Source: Thiemannella venezuelensis
GTDB lineage: Bacteria > Actinomycetota > Actinomycetes > Streptosporangiales > Streptosporangiaceae
Reading direction: 5' to 3'
Assembly: GCF_014203605.1 (NCBI RefSeq)
Contig: NZ_JACHJJ010000001.1
Span: 310,001-374,000, forward strand
Length of the DNA: 64,000 nucleotides
The notes under the pieces: generated by a model
Databases searched by the model: none
What the model was told of the DNA's origin: nothing
Seen by the model: only the letters and a program-made list of their open reading frames with translations
Part shown: one piece after another, positions 1 to 8,736 of the stretch
Numbering within the stretch: the stretch's first letter is position 1
Layout of the letters: every line of letters starts with the position of its first letter
Position numbers and translations under genes: made by a program

Positions 1-1359
1 GTGACCAGCGACCCGGACTTCGTCCGGGCCCGGCAGGGAGTCGAACTCGGGGTGGGGGCCGCGTTCGCGTTCCCGATCGTGGCCGCCGACGGGGTGGCGG
101 CGGTGCTGGAGTTCTTCTCGCGCCGGGTGACGCCGCCGGACCCGCCGCTGCTGCGGGTGATGGCGAGTCTCGGCCACCATCTCGGGCGGGTGGTCGACCG
201 GCAGCGGGCCGAGCGGGCCATGGAGGCCGGGCGGCTCCGGCTGGAGCAGATGATCGAGACCTCGGTGGAGGCGTTCGTGGCGATGGACGCCGCCGGGCGC
301 ATCGTCGGCTGGAACGCCGCGGCCGAGCGCATGTTCCGCCTCCCGCGTGAGCAGGCGCTCGGGCGGTCCCTGGCCGAGACGATCGTGCCGCCCCGCTACC
401 GCATCGCCCACCGCGAGGGTCTGGGCCGCTTCCTCTCCACCGGGCAGCCGAAGGTGCTCAACCAGCGGTTCGAGATCACCGCCTGGCGGTCCGACGGCAG
501 CGAGTTCCCGGTCGAGCTGGCGATCTGGCCCGTCCACGACGACGGCGACTGGATGTTCAACGCCTTCCTGCACGACATCACCGACCGCCGCCACGCCGAG
601 GAGGCGCTGCGGCTCGCCTACGAGCGGGAGCAGAGCACCGTCGCCCGCCTCCAGGAGCTCGACCAGGCCAAGAACGACTTCATCGACACCGTCTCGCACG
701 AACTGCGCACCCCGCTGACCACCATCGCCGGATACCTGGAGGTGCTGACCGGCGGCGACGCGGGACCGGTCCCCGACCACCAGGACCGGATGCTGCGCAC
801 GATGACGCGCAACACCGTGCGGCTGCAGGACCTGGTCGAGGACCTGCTGACCGTCAACACGATGGGTCTCAACCAGCCGGTCATGAAACCCGTCCGGATC
901 CCGGTCCGCGAGGTCGTCGACCGGGCCGTCCAGACCGTCGAGGAGATCGCCCGGGGCCGCGGCCACATCCTCCACGTCCACGCCGACGCCGACGCCGGGC
1001 CCGTCAACGTCGACACCGACCACATCATCCGCGCGCTGCGGGCCCTGCTCTCCAACGCGATCAAGTTCTCCGAACCGGGCGCGCCGATCACGGTGCGGGC
1101 CTCGGTGACCGGAGGGACGGTCTCGATCGTCGTCACCGATGTGGGCATCGGCATCACCGCGGAGGAGCTGCCCCGGATCTTCGACCGGTTCTACCGCACC
1201 CGCATGGCCTCCGACCGGGCCGTCCAGGGCGCCGGGCTGGGGCTGACCATCGCCAAGTCCATCATCGAGGCCCACGGCGGCACCCTGACGGCCACCAGCA
1301 CCCTCGGCGAGGGCTCCGCCTTCACCGTCACCCTGCCCGTCGGCGCGGCCCCCGGTTGA
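1..1359 (+). CDS. Sensor histidine kinase (GAF-PAS-HisKA-HATPase), 5' end cut by window
   Basis: The visible 452 residues begin inside a GAF domain, so the true start lies outside the window and the GTG at position 1 is unlikely to be the initiator. Domain order is GAF tail (about 1-70), PAS (about 80-200), HisKA with the H-box SHELRTPL (His at visible residue 233) and a HATPase_c domain with ALLSNAIKFS (N box), DVGIGI (G1) and GAGLGL (G2). No membrane segment is visible, so sensing is probably cytoplasmic through GAF/PAS. No response regulator gene lies downstream. The signal sensed cannot be told from the sequence. Confidence 0.93.
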   Translation: MTSDPDFVRARQGVELGVGAAFAFPIVAADGVAAVLEFFSRRVTPPDPPLLRVMASLGHHLGRVVDRQRAERAMEAGRLRLEQMIETSVEAFVAMDAAGRIVGWNAAAERMFRLPREQALGRSLAETIVPPRYRIAHREGLGRFLSTGQPKVLNQRFEITAWRSDGSEFPVELAIWPVHDDGDWMFNAFLHDITDRRHAEEALRLAYEREQSTVARLQELDQAKNDFIDTVSHELRTPLTTIAGYLEVLTGGDAGPVPDHQDRMLRTMTRNTVRLQDLVEDLLTVNTMGLNQPVMKPVRIPVREVVDRAVQTVEEIARGRGHILHVHADADAGPVNVDTDHIIRALRALLSNAIKFSEPGAPITVRASVTGGTVSIVVTDVGIGITAEELPRIFDRFYRTRMASDRAVQGAGLGLTIAKSIIEAHGGTLTATSTLGEGSAFTVTLPVGAAPG

Positions 1360-1419
1360 CGGCGGGTGGTGTCCTTCCGGCCCTGCGGGCAGGGCCGCGG
1401 CGTCCGGCAGGATGATCGC

Positions 1420-2211
1420 ATGGATCGTGAAGAGGTGGAGGCGTACTTCGACGGGCGGGCCTCCGGGTACGCGGGCCTGGACTGGCACGCCGGTCACGCC
1501 CGGGAGCTGGTGGAGCTGGCCGGGCTCGCCCCGGGGGAGCGGGTGCTGGACGCGGCGGCGGGCACCGGGCTGGTGGCGCTGGCCGCAGCCCGGGCGGTCG
1601 GCCCGGCGGGCCGGGTGGTCGGCGCGGACATCTCGGCCGGGATGCTGCGCGAGGCGGAGCGGCTGCTGGACGGGGCCGGGCTGAGCAATGTGACCTACGT
1701 GAAGGCCGACGCGACCCGGCTGGACGGTTTCGGGACGGGGTCGTTCGACGCCGTGCTGTGCTGCGCGGGGATGCTGTACCTGCCGGCGGGCCCGGCGCTG
1801 GCGGCCTGGCACCGGGTGCTGCGGCCGGGCGGGCTGCTGGGGTTCTCGGCCATGCGGGCGGGCTTCCCGCTCGTGGCCCGGCTGTTCCGCGAGTGCGCCG
1901 CGGAGTCGGGGCTGGCCCTCACCGACCCGATGGCCGAGGTGGGCGGGGAGGAGCAGAGCCGCCGGGCGCTGGCGGCGGCGGGGTTCGCCCTCGAACGGAC
2001 GGTGTCCGGCACGGTCCGCCTGCAGCACGGGAGCGCGGCGGACGTCTGGCGGAGCCACGCGGTGAGCCCGCACTATCCGGAGGTCGCGTCGCTGGGCGCG
2101 GACGAGCGGGCCGCGTTCGAGGCGAGGTACGTCAGCCGGGCCGAGGCGCTGCTCGCCGAACCGGGCGCCTTCGACCTCCCGGTCCTGTACGTCTTCGCCC
2201 GCAAGGCCTGA
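1420..2211 (+). CDS. Class I SAM-dependent methyltransferase
   Basis: A 263-residue protein with the SAM-binding motif I VLDAAAGTGLVA near residue 43, the acidic motif VVGADIS after strand 2 and a LRPGG post-motif typical of the UbiE/Methyltransf_11 group. The ATG at 1420 is chosen because upstream in-frame codons are not methyltransferase-like and a weak AGG site sits about eight bases before it. It follows the kinase gene by 60 bases and could be co-transcribed. The substrate is unknown; small molecules or lipids are typical for this group. Confidence 0.85.
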   Translation: MDREEVEAYFDGRASGYAGLDWHAGHARELVELAGLAPGERVLDAAAGTGLVALAAARAVGPAGRVVGADISAGMLREAERLLDGAGLSNVTYVKADATRLDGFGTGSFDAVLCCAGMLYLPAGPALAAWHRVLRPGGLLGFSAMRAGFPLVARLFRECAAESGLALTDPMAEVGGEEQSRRALAAAGFALERTVSGTVRLQHGSAADVWRSHAVSPHYPEVASLGADERAAFEARYVSRAEALLAEPGAFDLPVLYVFARKA

Positions 2212-2279
2212 CCCTCCGTACGGCCGCCGGGAGAGCGGGCGTGCCGTGAGGGCGCCGCCCGCTCCCCCTCCGGTGCGTC

Positions 2280-3638
2280 TTACCGCGGAGTCGGCTCAAG
2301 CCGGCCCCCGCCCGCGGGCAGGCCGAGGTCGGCGGTGGGGACGCGGTGGGTCTCCCGGGCGGTGGCGACGGCGACGGCGCTGATCGCGCACAGGATCGCG
2401 GTGAAGATCGCGACGCCGGTCCAGCCCTGCAGGCCCAGCCAGCCCTCCGGGGTGACGATCCCGGCGGCGGAGGCCACCGCGAATCCGGCGATGGCGAAGC
2501 CGATCTGGGTGCCGATCGCCATGCCGGACAGCCGGACCCGGGTGCTGAACATCTCGCCGTACAGCGACGGCCAGATGCCGTTGGAGGCGCTGTAGACGAC
2601 GCCGAGGGTGAGGATGCCGGTCAGGAAGATCAGGGGATAGTTCCCGGAGTTGATGGCCGCCAGGTAGAAGAAGATCATGATCGGGCTGCCGACGGCGCCG
2701 ATCAGGAAGACGGGCTTGCGGCCGATGCGGTCCGACAGGGTCGCCCAGAGCGGCAGCGCCAGGAGGGCGACGGCGTTGGCCGCGGTGCTGACCCAGAGCA
2801 TGGTGGCCTTGTCCAGGCCGACGGCGTCGCCGGTGGCGTAGTTGAGCGCCCAGACGGTGAAGATGGTGCTGACCGTGGCGATCAGGGCGGCGCACACCAC
2901 CCGGAGCACACTGCGCCAGTGGTCGCGGAAGAGCACGGCCAGCGGGAGCTTCGGCACGGTGCCCCGGGCGACCTCCCGCTCGAAGGCGGGGGTCTCGTTG
3001 AGCTTGCGACGGATGATCCAGCCCGCCGCGGCGACGGCGACGCTGAGCCAGAACGGCACCCGCCAGCCCCAGCTCAGCAGCTGCTCCTCGGGGAGGGCGG
3101 CGACGGGGATGAAGACGAGGGTGGCCAGGATCTGGCCGAACTGCGTGCCGTTGAGGGTGAAGCTGGTGTAGTAGCCGCGGCGGTTCTCCGGAGCGTGCTC
3201 CAGGGTCATGGAGTTGGCGCTGGCCTGCTCGCCGGCGGCCGACAGCCCCTGCATGACGCGCAGCAGCACCAGCAGCACGGGGGCGAGGCCGCCGACCTGC
3301 TCGCGGGTGGGCAGGCAGCCGATGAGGAACGTCGACACGCCCATCAGGATCAGCGTGAACACCATGATCTTCTTGCGGCCGAACCGGTCGCCGACGTGGC
3401 CGAGGAAGAAGGCGCCGACCGGCCGGGCCGCGTAGGCGACCCCGAAGGTGGCCAGGGACTGGAGCGTCGCGGTGGCGGGGTCGGAGGCGTCGAAGAAGAC
3501 CTTGGAGAAGATCAGGGCGGCGGCGCTGCCGTAGATGAAGAAGTCGTAGTACTCCAGCGCGCTGCCGATCCAGGCGGCGACGGCCGCCTTCCGGGGTGTG
3601 GCCTGGTGGACGGCTCGGGGAGACTCAGACTCGGTCAC
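2280..3638 (-). CDS. MFS transporter, metabolite:H+ symporter (shikimate/aromatic acid type)
   Basis: A 452-residue, 12-helix transporter of the metabolite:H+ symporter (MHS) branch. The N-terminus carries the family's IGSALEYYDFFIYG signature, and loop 2-3 has GDRFGRKK. A GTG start is preceded by AAGGAG five bases upstream. It is divergent from shikimate dehydrogenase across a 227-base region containing two related operator-like sites. ShiA-type symporters belong to this branch, so uptake of shikimate, quinate or 3-dehydroshikimate is the natural inference from context. Another aromatic or dicarboxylic acid is possible. Confidence 0.88.
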   Translation of the reverse strand: MTESESPRAVHQATPRKAAVAAWIGSALEYYDFFIYGSAAALIFSKVFFDASDPATATLQSLATFGVAYAARPVGAFFLGHVGDRFGRKKIMVFTLILMGVSTFLIGCLPTREQVGGLAPVLLVLLRVMQGLSAAGEQASANSMTLEHAPENRRGYYTSFTLNGTQFGQILATLVFIPVAALPEEQLLSWGWRVPFWLSVAVAAAGWIIRRKLNETPAFEREVARGTVPKLPLAVLFRDHWRSVLRVVCAALIATVSTIFTVWALNYATGDAVGLDKATMLWVSTAANAVALLALPLWATLSDRIGRKPVFLIGAVGSPIMIFFYLAAINSGNYPLIFLTGILTLGVVYSASNGIWPSLYGEMFSTRVRLSGMAIGTQIGFAIAGFAVASAAGIVTPEGWLGLQGWTGVAIFTAILCAISAVAVATARETHRVPTADLGLPAGGGRLEPTPR

Positions 3639-3694
3639 GATGGCTCCTTACAGTAGCCGCGTCGGTAGCCGGCAGCCCCCAGCCGGACCAATGT

Positions 3695-3715
3695 TACGAA
3701 CTAGATAGTTAATTA
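3695..3715 (-). promoter_or_regulatory. Operator-like site 1 of the shikimate cluster
   Basis: A 21-base AT-rich site containing the 12-bp palindrome AACTAGATAGTT. Its reverse complement matches the site at 3787-3807 at 17 of 21 positions. It would cover the likely -10 region of the transporter gene, whose best -35 is TTGCAG at 3727-3722 on the minus strand. A TetR-type repressor, probably the one encoded at 6482-7150, is the likely ligand. Confidence 0.6.
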
Positions 3716-3761
3716 ACGTGGCTGCAATGGTGCGGTGGCCTGCATCACCTGTCAAGAGCCC

Positions 3762-3790
3762 TTCACGGATCGGATTCCGTGGCCTATAAC
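3762..3790 (+). promoter_or_regulatory. Promoter of shikimate dehydrogenase operon
   Basis: TTCACG (3762-3767), a 17-base spacer and TATAAC (3785-3790) form a sigma70-type promoter facing the dehydrogenase gene. Operator-like site 2 begins inside the -10 box, which fits repression by blocking RNA polymerase. Confidence 0.5.
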
Positions 3791-3807
3791 TAACTCACTG
3801 GTTCGTA
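3787..3807 (+). promoter_or_regulatory. Operator-like site 2 of the shikimate cluster
   Basis: The inverted copy of the 3695-3715 site, with the core AACTCACTGGTTCGTA. The centres of the two sites are 92 bp apart, one on each divergent promoter. The pairing suggests one regulator controls import and catabolism together. Confidence 0.6.
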
Positions 3808-3865
3808 CATTAAGGGTGAGACCCGCCACCGGCCATCCGGCTCACCCGCTGGAGGAGCAAGACCG

Positions 3866-4720
3866 ATGAAACCGATGAAGTCATACCTGATCGGGCTGAT
3901 CGGTTCCGGCATAGCGACGTCGCTGAGCCCGGCCCTGCACGAGAACGAGGCCGTCCACCACGGGCTGCCCTACGTCTACCGGCTGCTCGACACCGACGAG
4001 CTGGGCGAGGACGTGGGCGAGCTGGTCCGTACGGCACGCCGCATGGGCTACGACGGGCTGAACGTCACCCACCCCTGCAAGCAGGCCGTCATCCCGTACC
4101 TGGACGAGCTGTCGGCCGACGCGGCCACGCTCGGCGCGGTCAACACCGTGGTCTTCGACGGTGACCGGGTCGTCGGCCACAACACCGACTGGACGGGATT
4201 CGCGGAGTCCTTCGCGCGCGGCCTGCCGGACGCGCCGACGCGCCGGGTCGTCCAGCTCGGCGCGGGAGGCGCGGGCGCGGCCGTCGCCCACGCACTCCTC
4301 ACCCTGGGGGCCGACCGGCTCACCGTGGTCGACACCGAGCCGGAGCGCGCCGCCCGGCTCGCCGCCGAGCTGGGAGAACGGTTCGGGGCCGGGCGGGCGG
4401 GCCACGCGGCCCGGAACGAGCTGCCCCGGTTGCTCGCGGACGCGGACGGCCTGGCCCACGCCACACCCGTCGGCATGGAGCACCACCCCGGCCTGCCGGT
4501 CCCGGCCGGACTGCTCCGCCCTGGCCTCTGGGTGGCCGACATCGTCTACCGGCCGCTGGAGACCGAGCTGCTCAGGCGGGCCCGCGCGCTCGGCTGCCGG
4601 ACGCTGGACGGCGGCGGCATGGCCGTCTTCCAGGCCGCCCACGCCTTCCGCCTGTTCACCGGGCGCGCGCCCGACACCGAGCGGATGCTCGATCACCTGG
4701 TCGACCTGGTCGCCACCTGA
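3866..4720 (+). CDS. Shikimate (quinate) dehydrogenase
   Basis: A 284-residue AroE/YdiB-family enzyme that oxidises or reduces shikimate/3-dehydroshikimate with NAD(P). The substrate-binding start IGSGIATSLSPALHENEA corresponds to the family's SxSLSPxxHN region. NVTHPCKQAV supplies the catalytic lysine (Lys in NVTxPxK), and QLGAGGAGAAVAHAL is the dinucleotide-binding loop. GGAGGA precedes the ATG at 3866. The acidic residue after the second Rossmann strand (VVDTEPERA) favours NAD, as expected for catabolic enzymes. Position with a 3-dehydroshikimate dehydratase and a transporter argues for catabolism, not aromatic amino acid synthesis. Confidence 0.9.
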   Translation: MKPMKSYLIGLIGSGIATSLSPALHENEAVHHGLPYVYRLLDTDELGEDVGELVRTARRMGYDGLNVTHPCKQAVIPYLDELSADAATLGAVNTVVFDGDRVVGHNTDWTGFAESFARGLPDAPTRRVVQLGAGGAGAAVAHALLTLGADRLTVVDTEPERAARLAAELGERFGAGRAGHAARNELPRLLADADGLAHATPVGMEHHPGLPVPAGLLRPGLWVADIVYRPLETELLRRARALGCRTLDGGGMAVFQAAHAFRLFTGRAPDTERMLDHLVDLVAT

Positions 4721-4729
4721 GGAGGGATC

Positions 4730-6472
4730 ATGCGCAAGTCCATCGCCACCGTGTCGGTGAGCGGCACGCTGACCGAGAAACTGGAGGCGATCGCCGCCGC
4801 CGGGTTCGACGGCGTGGAGATCTTCGAGAACGACCTGCTGACCTGCCCCCTGCCACCCGAGGAGATACGGCTGCGCGCCGCGGACCTCGGCCTCTCGATC
4901 GAGCTCTACCAGCCGCTGCGCGACTTCGAGGCCATGCCGGAGCCGGACCTGCGCCGGGCGGAGCGCAAGTTCCAGATCATGGAGCGGCTCGGCGCCGACC
5001 TGCTGCTGGTCTGCTCCAACGTCTCCCCCCGCGCCGCCGCCGACGACGGACTCGCCGCGGAGCAGCTCCGGCTCCTGGCCGAGCGGGCCGCGGGGCACGG
5101 CATCCGCATCGCCTACGAGGCGCTGGCCTGGGGGCGGTACGTGAACGAATACCTGCACTCCTGGCGGATCGTGCGCCTGGCCGACCACCCGAACCTCGGC
5201 GTCTGCCTGGACAGCTTCCACATCCTCTCGCGCGGCTCCGACCCGATCGGCATCGAGGCGGTCCCCGGCGAGAAGATCTTCTTCCTCCAGCTGGCCGACG
5301 CCCCGATCCTGGCCATGGACGTGCTGCAGTGGAGCCGCCACTACCGCTGCTTCCCCGGCCAGGGGGACTTCGACGTGGCGGGACTCCTCACCCACGTGCG
5401 GAAAGCCGGATACACCGGGCCGTTGTCCCTGGAGGTGTTCAACGACCACTTCCGGCAGGCCGACGCGCGACGGATCGCCGTGGACGCGATGCGCTCGCTG
5501 ATCGCCCTGGAGGGCTCCGCCCACCCCGCCGAGGCGCCCACCGGCTTCGCCTTCGCGGAGCTGGCCACCGCGGAGGACCCGGCCGGACTGCGCGTCATGC
5601 TCACCGCCCTGGGGTTCACCCGCTCCGGCGTCCACGGCGGCAAACCCGTGGAGCTGTGGGAGCAGGGCCGGGCGCGGCTGCTGCTGAACCGCACGGGCGG
5701 AGGACCCGCGCCGACCGCGCTGACCGCGATCGGCCTGGAGAGTCCCGAGCCCGCCGACGCCGTCAAGCGCGCCGGATCGCTGCTCGCGCCGGTGCTGCCG
5801 CGCGAACGCGCGCCGGGGGACGCACCGCTGGACGCGATCGCCGCTCCCGACGGCACGCAGATCTTCTTCTGCCGCACGGCGCAGCCGTACGGCTGGCGCG
5901 AGGACTTCGCGCCGGGTGAGCCGGCGGCGGGTGAGATCACCCACCTCGACCACGTCGCCCTCACCCAGCCCTGGCACTACTTCGACGAGGCCGAGCTGTT
6001 CTACCGCAGCGTGCTGGGCCTCGCCCCGCAGGAGGGCCTCGAGTTCCCCGACCCGTACGGCCTGCTGCGCAGCAAGGCCATGACCGGCCCGGACGGCGGC
6101 CTGCGGATGGTGCTCAACCTCGCCCAGGTGGGCGCCGGGCAGACCCCCTCCCAGCATGTCGCCCTGGCCTGCGACGACATCCTGGCGGTCGCCCGCAGAC
6201 TCCGCGCCGAGCACCCGGACCTGCTGCTGCCGATCCCCGGCAACTACTACGACGACCTGGAGGCCCGCCACGAGGCCGGCCCCGGGCTCCGCGGGCTCCG
6301 CGAGCTGGGCGTGCTGTACGACAGGGACGAGGACGGCGAGTTCCTGCACCTCTACACGGTCACCGTGGGGCGCGTCTTCTTCGAGGTCGTCCAGCGGGTG
6401 GGCGGCTACCGCGGCTACGGAGCCGTCAACGCGCCCGTCCGGCTCGCCGTACAGCACGCGCACGCTCACTAA
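4730..6472 (+). CDS. quiC: 3-dehydroshikimate dehydratase, two-domain QuiC type
   Basis: A 580-residue fusion of an N-terminal sugar-phosphate isomerase/AP-endonuclease-2 TIM barrel (about 1-265) and a C-terminal 4-hydroxyphenylpyruvate-dioxygenase-like vicinal oxygen chelate half (about 285-575). This architecture is that of bacterial QuiC1 enzymes, which convert 3-dehydroshikimate to protocatechuate in the barrel domain. Candidate metal ligands are visible in YEALAWG, CLDSFH and SLEVFND. It starts nine bases after the dehydrogenase stop with GAGGGATC upstream, so the two are an operon. No protocatechuate dioxygenase genes lie in the window, so ring cleavage must be encoded elsewhere. Confidence 0.88.
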   Translation: MRKSIATVSVSGTLTEKLEAIAAAGFDGVEIFENDLLTCPLPPEEIRLRAADLGLSIELYQPLRDFEAMPEPDLRRAERKFQIMERLGADLLLVCSNVSPRAAADDGLAAEQLRLLAERAAGHGIRIAYEALAWGRYVNEYLHSWRIVRLADHPNLGVCLDSFHILSRGSDPIGIEAVPGEKIFFLQLADAPILAMDVLQWSRHYRCFPGQGDFDVAGLLTHVRKAGYTGPLSLEVFNDHFRQADARRIAVDAMRSLIALEGSAHPAEAPTGFAFAELATAEDPAGLRVMLTALGFTRSGVHGGKPVELWEQGRARLLLNRTGGGPAPTALTAIGLESPEPADAVKRAGSLLAPVLPRERAPGDAPLDAIAAPDGTQIFFCRTAQPYGWREDFAPGEPAAGEITHLDHVALTQPWHYFDEAELFYRSVLGLAPQEGLEFPDPYGLLRSKAMTGPDGGLRMVLNLAQVGAGQTPSQHVALACDDILAVARRLRAEHPDLLLPIPGNYYDDLEARHEAGPGLRGLRELGVLYDRDEDGEFLHLYTVTVGRVFFEVVQRVGGYRGYGAVNAPVRLAVQHAHAH

Positions 6473-6475
6473 GAT
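6470..6475 (+). promoter_or_regulatory. -10 box for a leaderless tetR transcript
   Basis: TAAGAT overlaps the quiC stop codon and lies six bases before the tetR ATG. No ribosome site precedes the ATG, so a second, leaderless transcript for the regulator is plausible. Confidence 0.4.
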
Positions 6476-6481
6476 GGACGG

Positions 6482-7150
6482 ATGACCTCCCCTCCCGTCG
6501 CCTCGGAACGGCAGCGTGACGCCGACCGCACCAGGGCGGAGATCCTCGAGGTCGCCCAGCGGGAGTTCGCGCGGCGCGGGTACGCCGGGGCGCGCGTGGA
6601 CGAGATCGCCGAGCTCATGCGCACCACCAAGCGCATGATCTACTACTACTTCGGCAGCAAGGAGCGGCTCTACATCGCGGTCCTGGAGAAGGCCTACACC
6701 GAGGTCCGGGAGGCCGAGCGGCTGGTCGACGTGGAGCACCTGGCCCCGGTCGAGGCCATCCGCACGCTGGCCGAGCTCACCTTCGACCACCACGACGCGC
6801 ACCGCGAGTTCATCAAGCTCGTCGCGATCGAGAACATCCACCGGGCCGAGCACATCCGCAAGTCCGAGGTGCTGGCCAACCTCGGCACCCCGGTGCTCGA
6901 CCTGATCGGGCGCATCCTGGACGCGGGCACGGCGAGCGGCGACTTCGCCACGGAGGCCGACGCCATCGACGTGCACATGATGATCAGCTCGTTCTGCTTC
7001 TTCCGCGTGTCCAACCAGCACACCTTCGGCGCCCTCTTCGGCCGCGACATGACCGCGCCGGAGCACCGCGCCAGGCTGCGCCGCATGGTGGGGGAGACGG
7101 TGGTGGCCTACCTGCGCGGAGCGGGCTCCCCGGAGCGGCCGCCGCGGTGA
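6482..7150 (+). CDS. TetR family regulator of the shikimate cluster
   Basis: A 222-residue one-component repressor. The N-terminal helix-turn-helix spans about residues 20-65 with the recognition segment TTKRMIYYYFGSKERLY. The C-terminal ligand domain (about 90-215) resembles TetR_C regulators of aromatic catabolism. It starts ten bases after quiC, last in the operon, and is the obvious candidate to bind the paired sites at 3695-3715 and 3787-3807. The inducer is probably a pathway intermediate such as shikimate, dehydroshikimate or protocatechuate; this is inference. Confidence 0.9.
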   Translation: MTSPPVASERQRDADRTRAEILEVAQREFARRGYAGARVDEIAELMRTTKRMIYYYFGSKERLYIAVLEKAYTEVREAERLVDVEHLAPVEAIRTLAELTFDHHDAHREFIKLVAIENIHRAEHIRKSEVLANLGTPVLDLIGRILDAGTASGDFATEADAIDVHMMISSFCFFRVSNQHTFGALFGRDMTAPEHRARLRRMVGETVVAYLRGAGSPERPPR

Positions 7151-7169
7151 CCGCGCCGGGCCCGGAACG

Positions 7170-7187
7170 GGCGGGGCCGGCCCCGCC
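7170..7187. terminator. GC-rich perfect palindrome between convergent genes
   Basis: GGCGGGGCC followed directly by GGCCCCGCC, between the tetR stop and the 3' end of the I36-like gene. It may act as a factor-assisted bidirectional terminator. No U-tract follows. Confidence 0.3.
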
Positions 7188-7210
7188 GCGGGGGCCGTCC
7201 CCGTCGTCGA

Positions 7211-7627
7211 TCACCGGATCGGGTCCCCGATCCGGGGACGGCCGCCGCAGGGCGCCGTGTAGGGCAGACGTTCGACCGATGAGACCTTGTCGTTGAACTT
7301 GTACGCCGGCCAGCCCAGGTCGCGCACCTCATGGTGGGGCGGGATACAGAAGGCGCGGTCCCTGTAGTTCTTGTCGTCGTAGAGGACCCAGGCCGCGTCG
7401 GTGTTGTTCCGCACCGAGCTCGCCTTGTCGGAGTCATGGCGGATCATCGCGGGATCGCTCTTCCAGTAGACCGCCGGGAAACCTCCGAAGTCGTCGTCGA
7501 AGTACAGCACGAGGTAGTCGTCGTAGTAGTCGTTGTGGCGGAGAGCCGCCTGGGCGGGCGGCGCGCTTGCGGTCAGTGCGACGGCGGCGGTCGCGATCGA
7601 CAGCGTGAGGCGGGACGGCCTTCTCAT
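7211..7627 (-). CDS. Secreted peptidase inhibitor family I36-like protein
   Basis: A 138-residue protein with a clear signal peptide (about 27 residues, ending PPAQA). The mature part has the beta/gamma-crystallin-like pattern of I36 inhibitors (Streptomyces metalloproteinase inhibitor type): aromatic, Asp-rich strands, VLYDDKNYRDRAFCIPP and KFNDKVSSVERLP. Two cysteines (FCIPP and APCGG) could form one disulphide. AGGAGG lies four bases before the ATG. It stands alone, convergent to the tetR gene. Inhibition of a metallopeptidase is inferred from the family only. Confidence 0.7.
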   Translation of the reverse strand: MRRPSRLTLSIATAAVALTASAPPAQAALRHNDYYDDYLVLYFDDDFGGFPAVYWKSDPAMIRHDSDKASSVRNNTDAAWVLYDDKNYRDRAFCIPPHHEVRDLGWPAYKFNDKVSSVERLPYTAPCGGRPRIGDPIR

Positions 7628-7725
7628 GGATCCTCCTGCGGGTGAACTCGTCAGGAATCATGCAGGCAGGGACTTGGGCGCGGCTTGGGGCCCGCTAAAG
7701 CGCGCGGGCCGCTCCGCGGGTCCGC

Positions 7726-8628
7726 TCAGCCGGTCAGGGGGATCCGGAGCAGGCGCTCGCGGTCGCGGGGGTCGGCGGTGCCGCGGGCGAACCAGTCCGC
7801 GACCCGCCGCAGGGTGTCGTCGTCCGTGCCCGCGTCCAGCAGCAGTTCGGGTCCGATGAGGGCGGCGACCTCCTCGAAGGCGTCTCCGTGGTCGGTCAGC
7901 GTCCAGCCACGCCAGAGGTGCGCCGCCCACGCCGGGTCGAGGAGGCAGTCCAGCGCCCACCAGTCCAGGCGGCGGCCGGGGACGTCCAGGAAGGCCCCGT
8001 TCCAGGGGACCGACTCCAGGACCGCGAACCCGGTGGCCTCCTCCTGCTCGGATGCGAGCTCGGCGGGCCCGGCCAGCAGCGGCTCGGCCAGTCCGCTCGC
8101 CCAGCAGCCTCGGAAGGACAGGCGGTCGTTTCCGTCGCGGACGGCGATGAGAGCGGAGGCGACCTGGGCCGGGTCGTCCTCCTCGGTGGGGGCCTGAGCC
8201 CACCGGCCCGCCAGCGGCGACGGCGGTTCGTCCAGGTAGAGCACGGTGTCGTACGGCAGGCCGAGATACTCCATGATCTGGTACAGGCCGCGCGGCACCC
8301 ATGTCACCGCCCAGCCGGGCCACAGGGCGGCCAGGATCCTGAGCCAGGCGCGGACCTCCCGCAGGCCGGTGCGGCGGTATCCGGCGATCTCGCGCTCGGT
8401 GTGGACGAGGAGCCGCCGCTCGCGCAGGTCGAGCAGGGCCACGGCCCGCCACCACACGGAGTTCATCCAGAAGGCCGCGTGGCCGCCCTGCTGCCGGCGG
8501 ATGAAGGCGAGGGCGCCTTCCGGACCCCGGAGCAGGTCGCGGTGGAAGGTGGCGGCGCCGCCGTGCCGCGACCAGACCCGGTGCCCTCCGCGGTCGACGA
8601 CGACGTAGTGGGCGTTGCCCGCGCTCAT
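7726..8628 (-). CDS. Hypothetical protein, 300 aa
   Basis: I do not recognise this family. The protein has an N-terminal YVVVDRGGHRVW strand pattern, many tryptophans and a cluster FWMNSVWWRAVALLD near residue 55. It has no signal peptide or membrane segment. GC-rich third codon positions support coding. It lies alone on the minus strand between the I36-like gene and the reductase gene. Confidence 0.6.
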   Translation of the reverse strand: MSAGNAHYVVVDRGGHRVWSRHGGAATFHRDLLRGPEGALAFIRRQQGGHAAFWMNSVWWRAVALLDLRERRLLVHTEREIAGYRRTGLREVRAWLRILAALWPGWAVTWVPRGLYQIMEYLGLPYDTVLYLDEPPSPLAGRWAQAPTEEDDPAQVASALIAVRDGNDRLSFRGCWASGLAEPLLAGPAELASEQEEATGFAVLESVPWNGAFLDVPGRRLDWWALDCLLDPAWAAHLWRGWTLTDHGDAFEEVAALIGPELLLDAGTDDDTLRRVADWFARGTADPRDRERLLRIPLTG

Positions 8629-8736
8629 GACCGCCAGACTACGACTTCTCCCGCGGGCACCCTCATGTTCCGGTCGTCCTCGTGGCGTGGTCGGGCTCGT
8701 CCGGCCGGAGCGGTTCAGGAAACGGCCGGGCGGTGT

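Noticed and set aside
2346-3656. 436-codon plus-strand frame opposite the MHS transporter
   Set aside because: Antisense shadow; the opposite strand has a clear transporter with signature motifs and a ribosome site.
3881-7066. Very long open frame on the minus strand opposite the shikimate operon
   Set aside because: It is antisense to three well-supported genes, and its composition (His, Gly, Arg, Glu, Val repeats without motifs) is typical of high-GC mirror frames.
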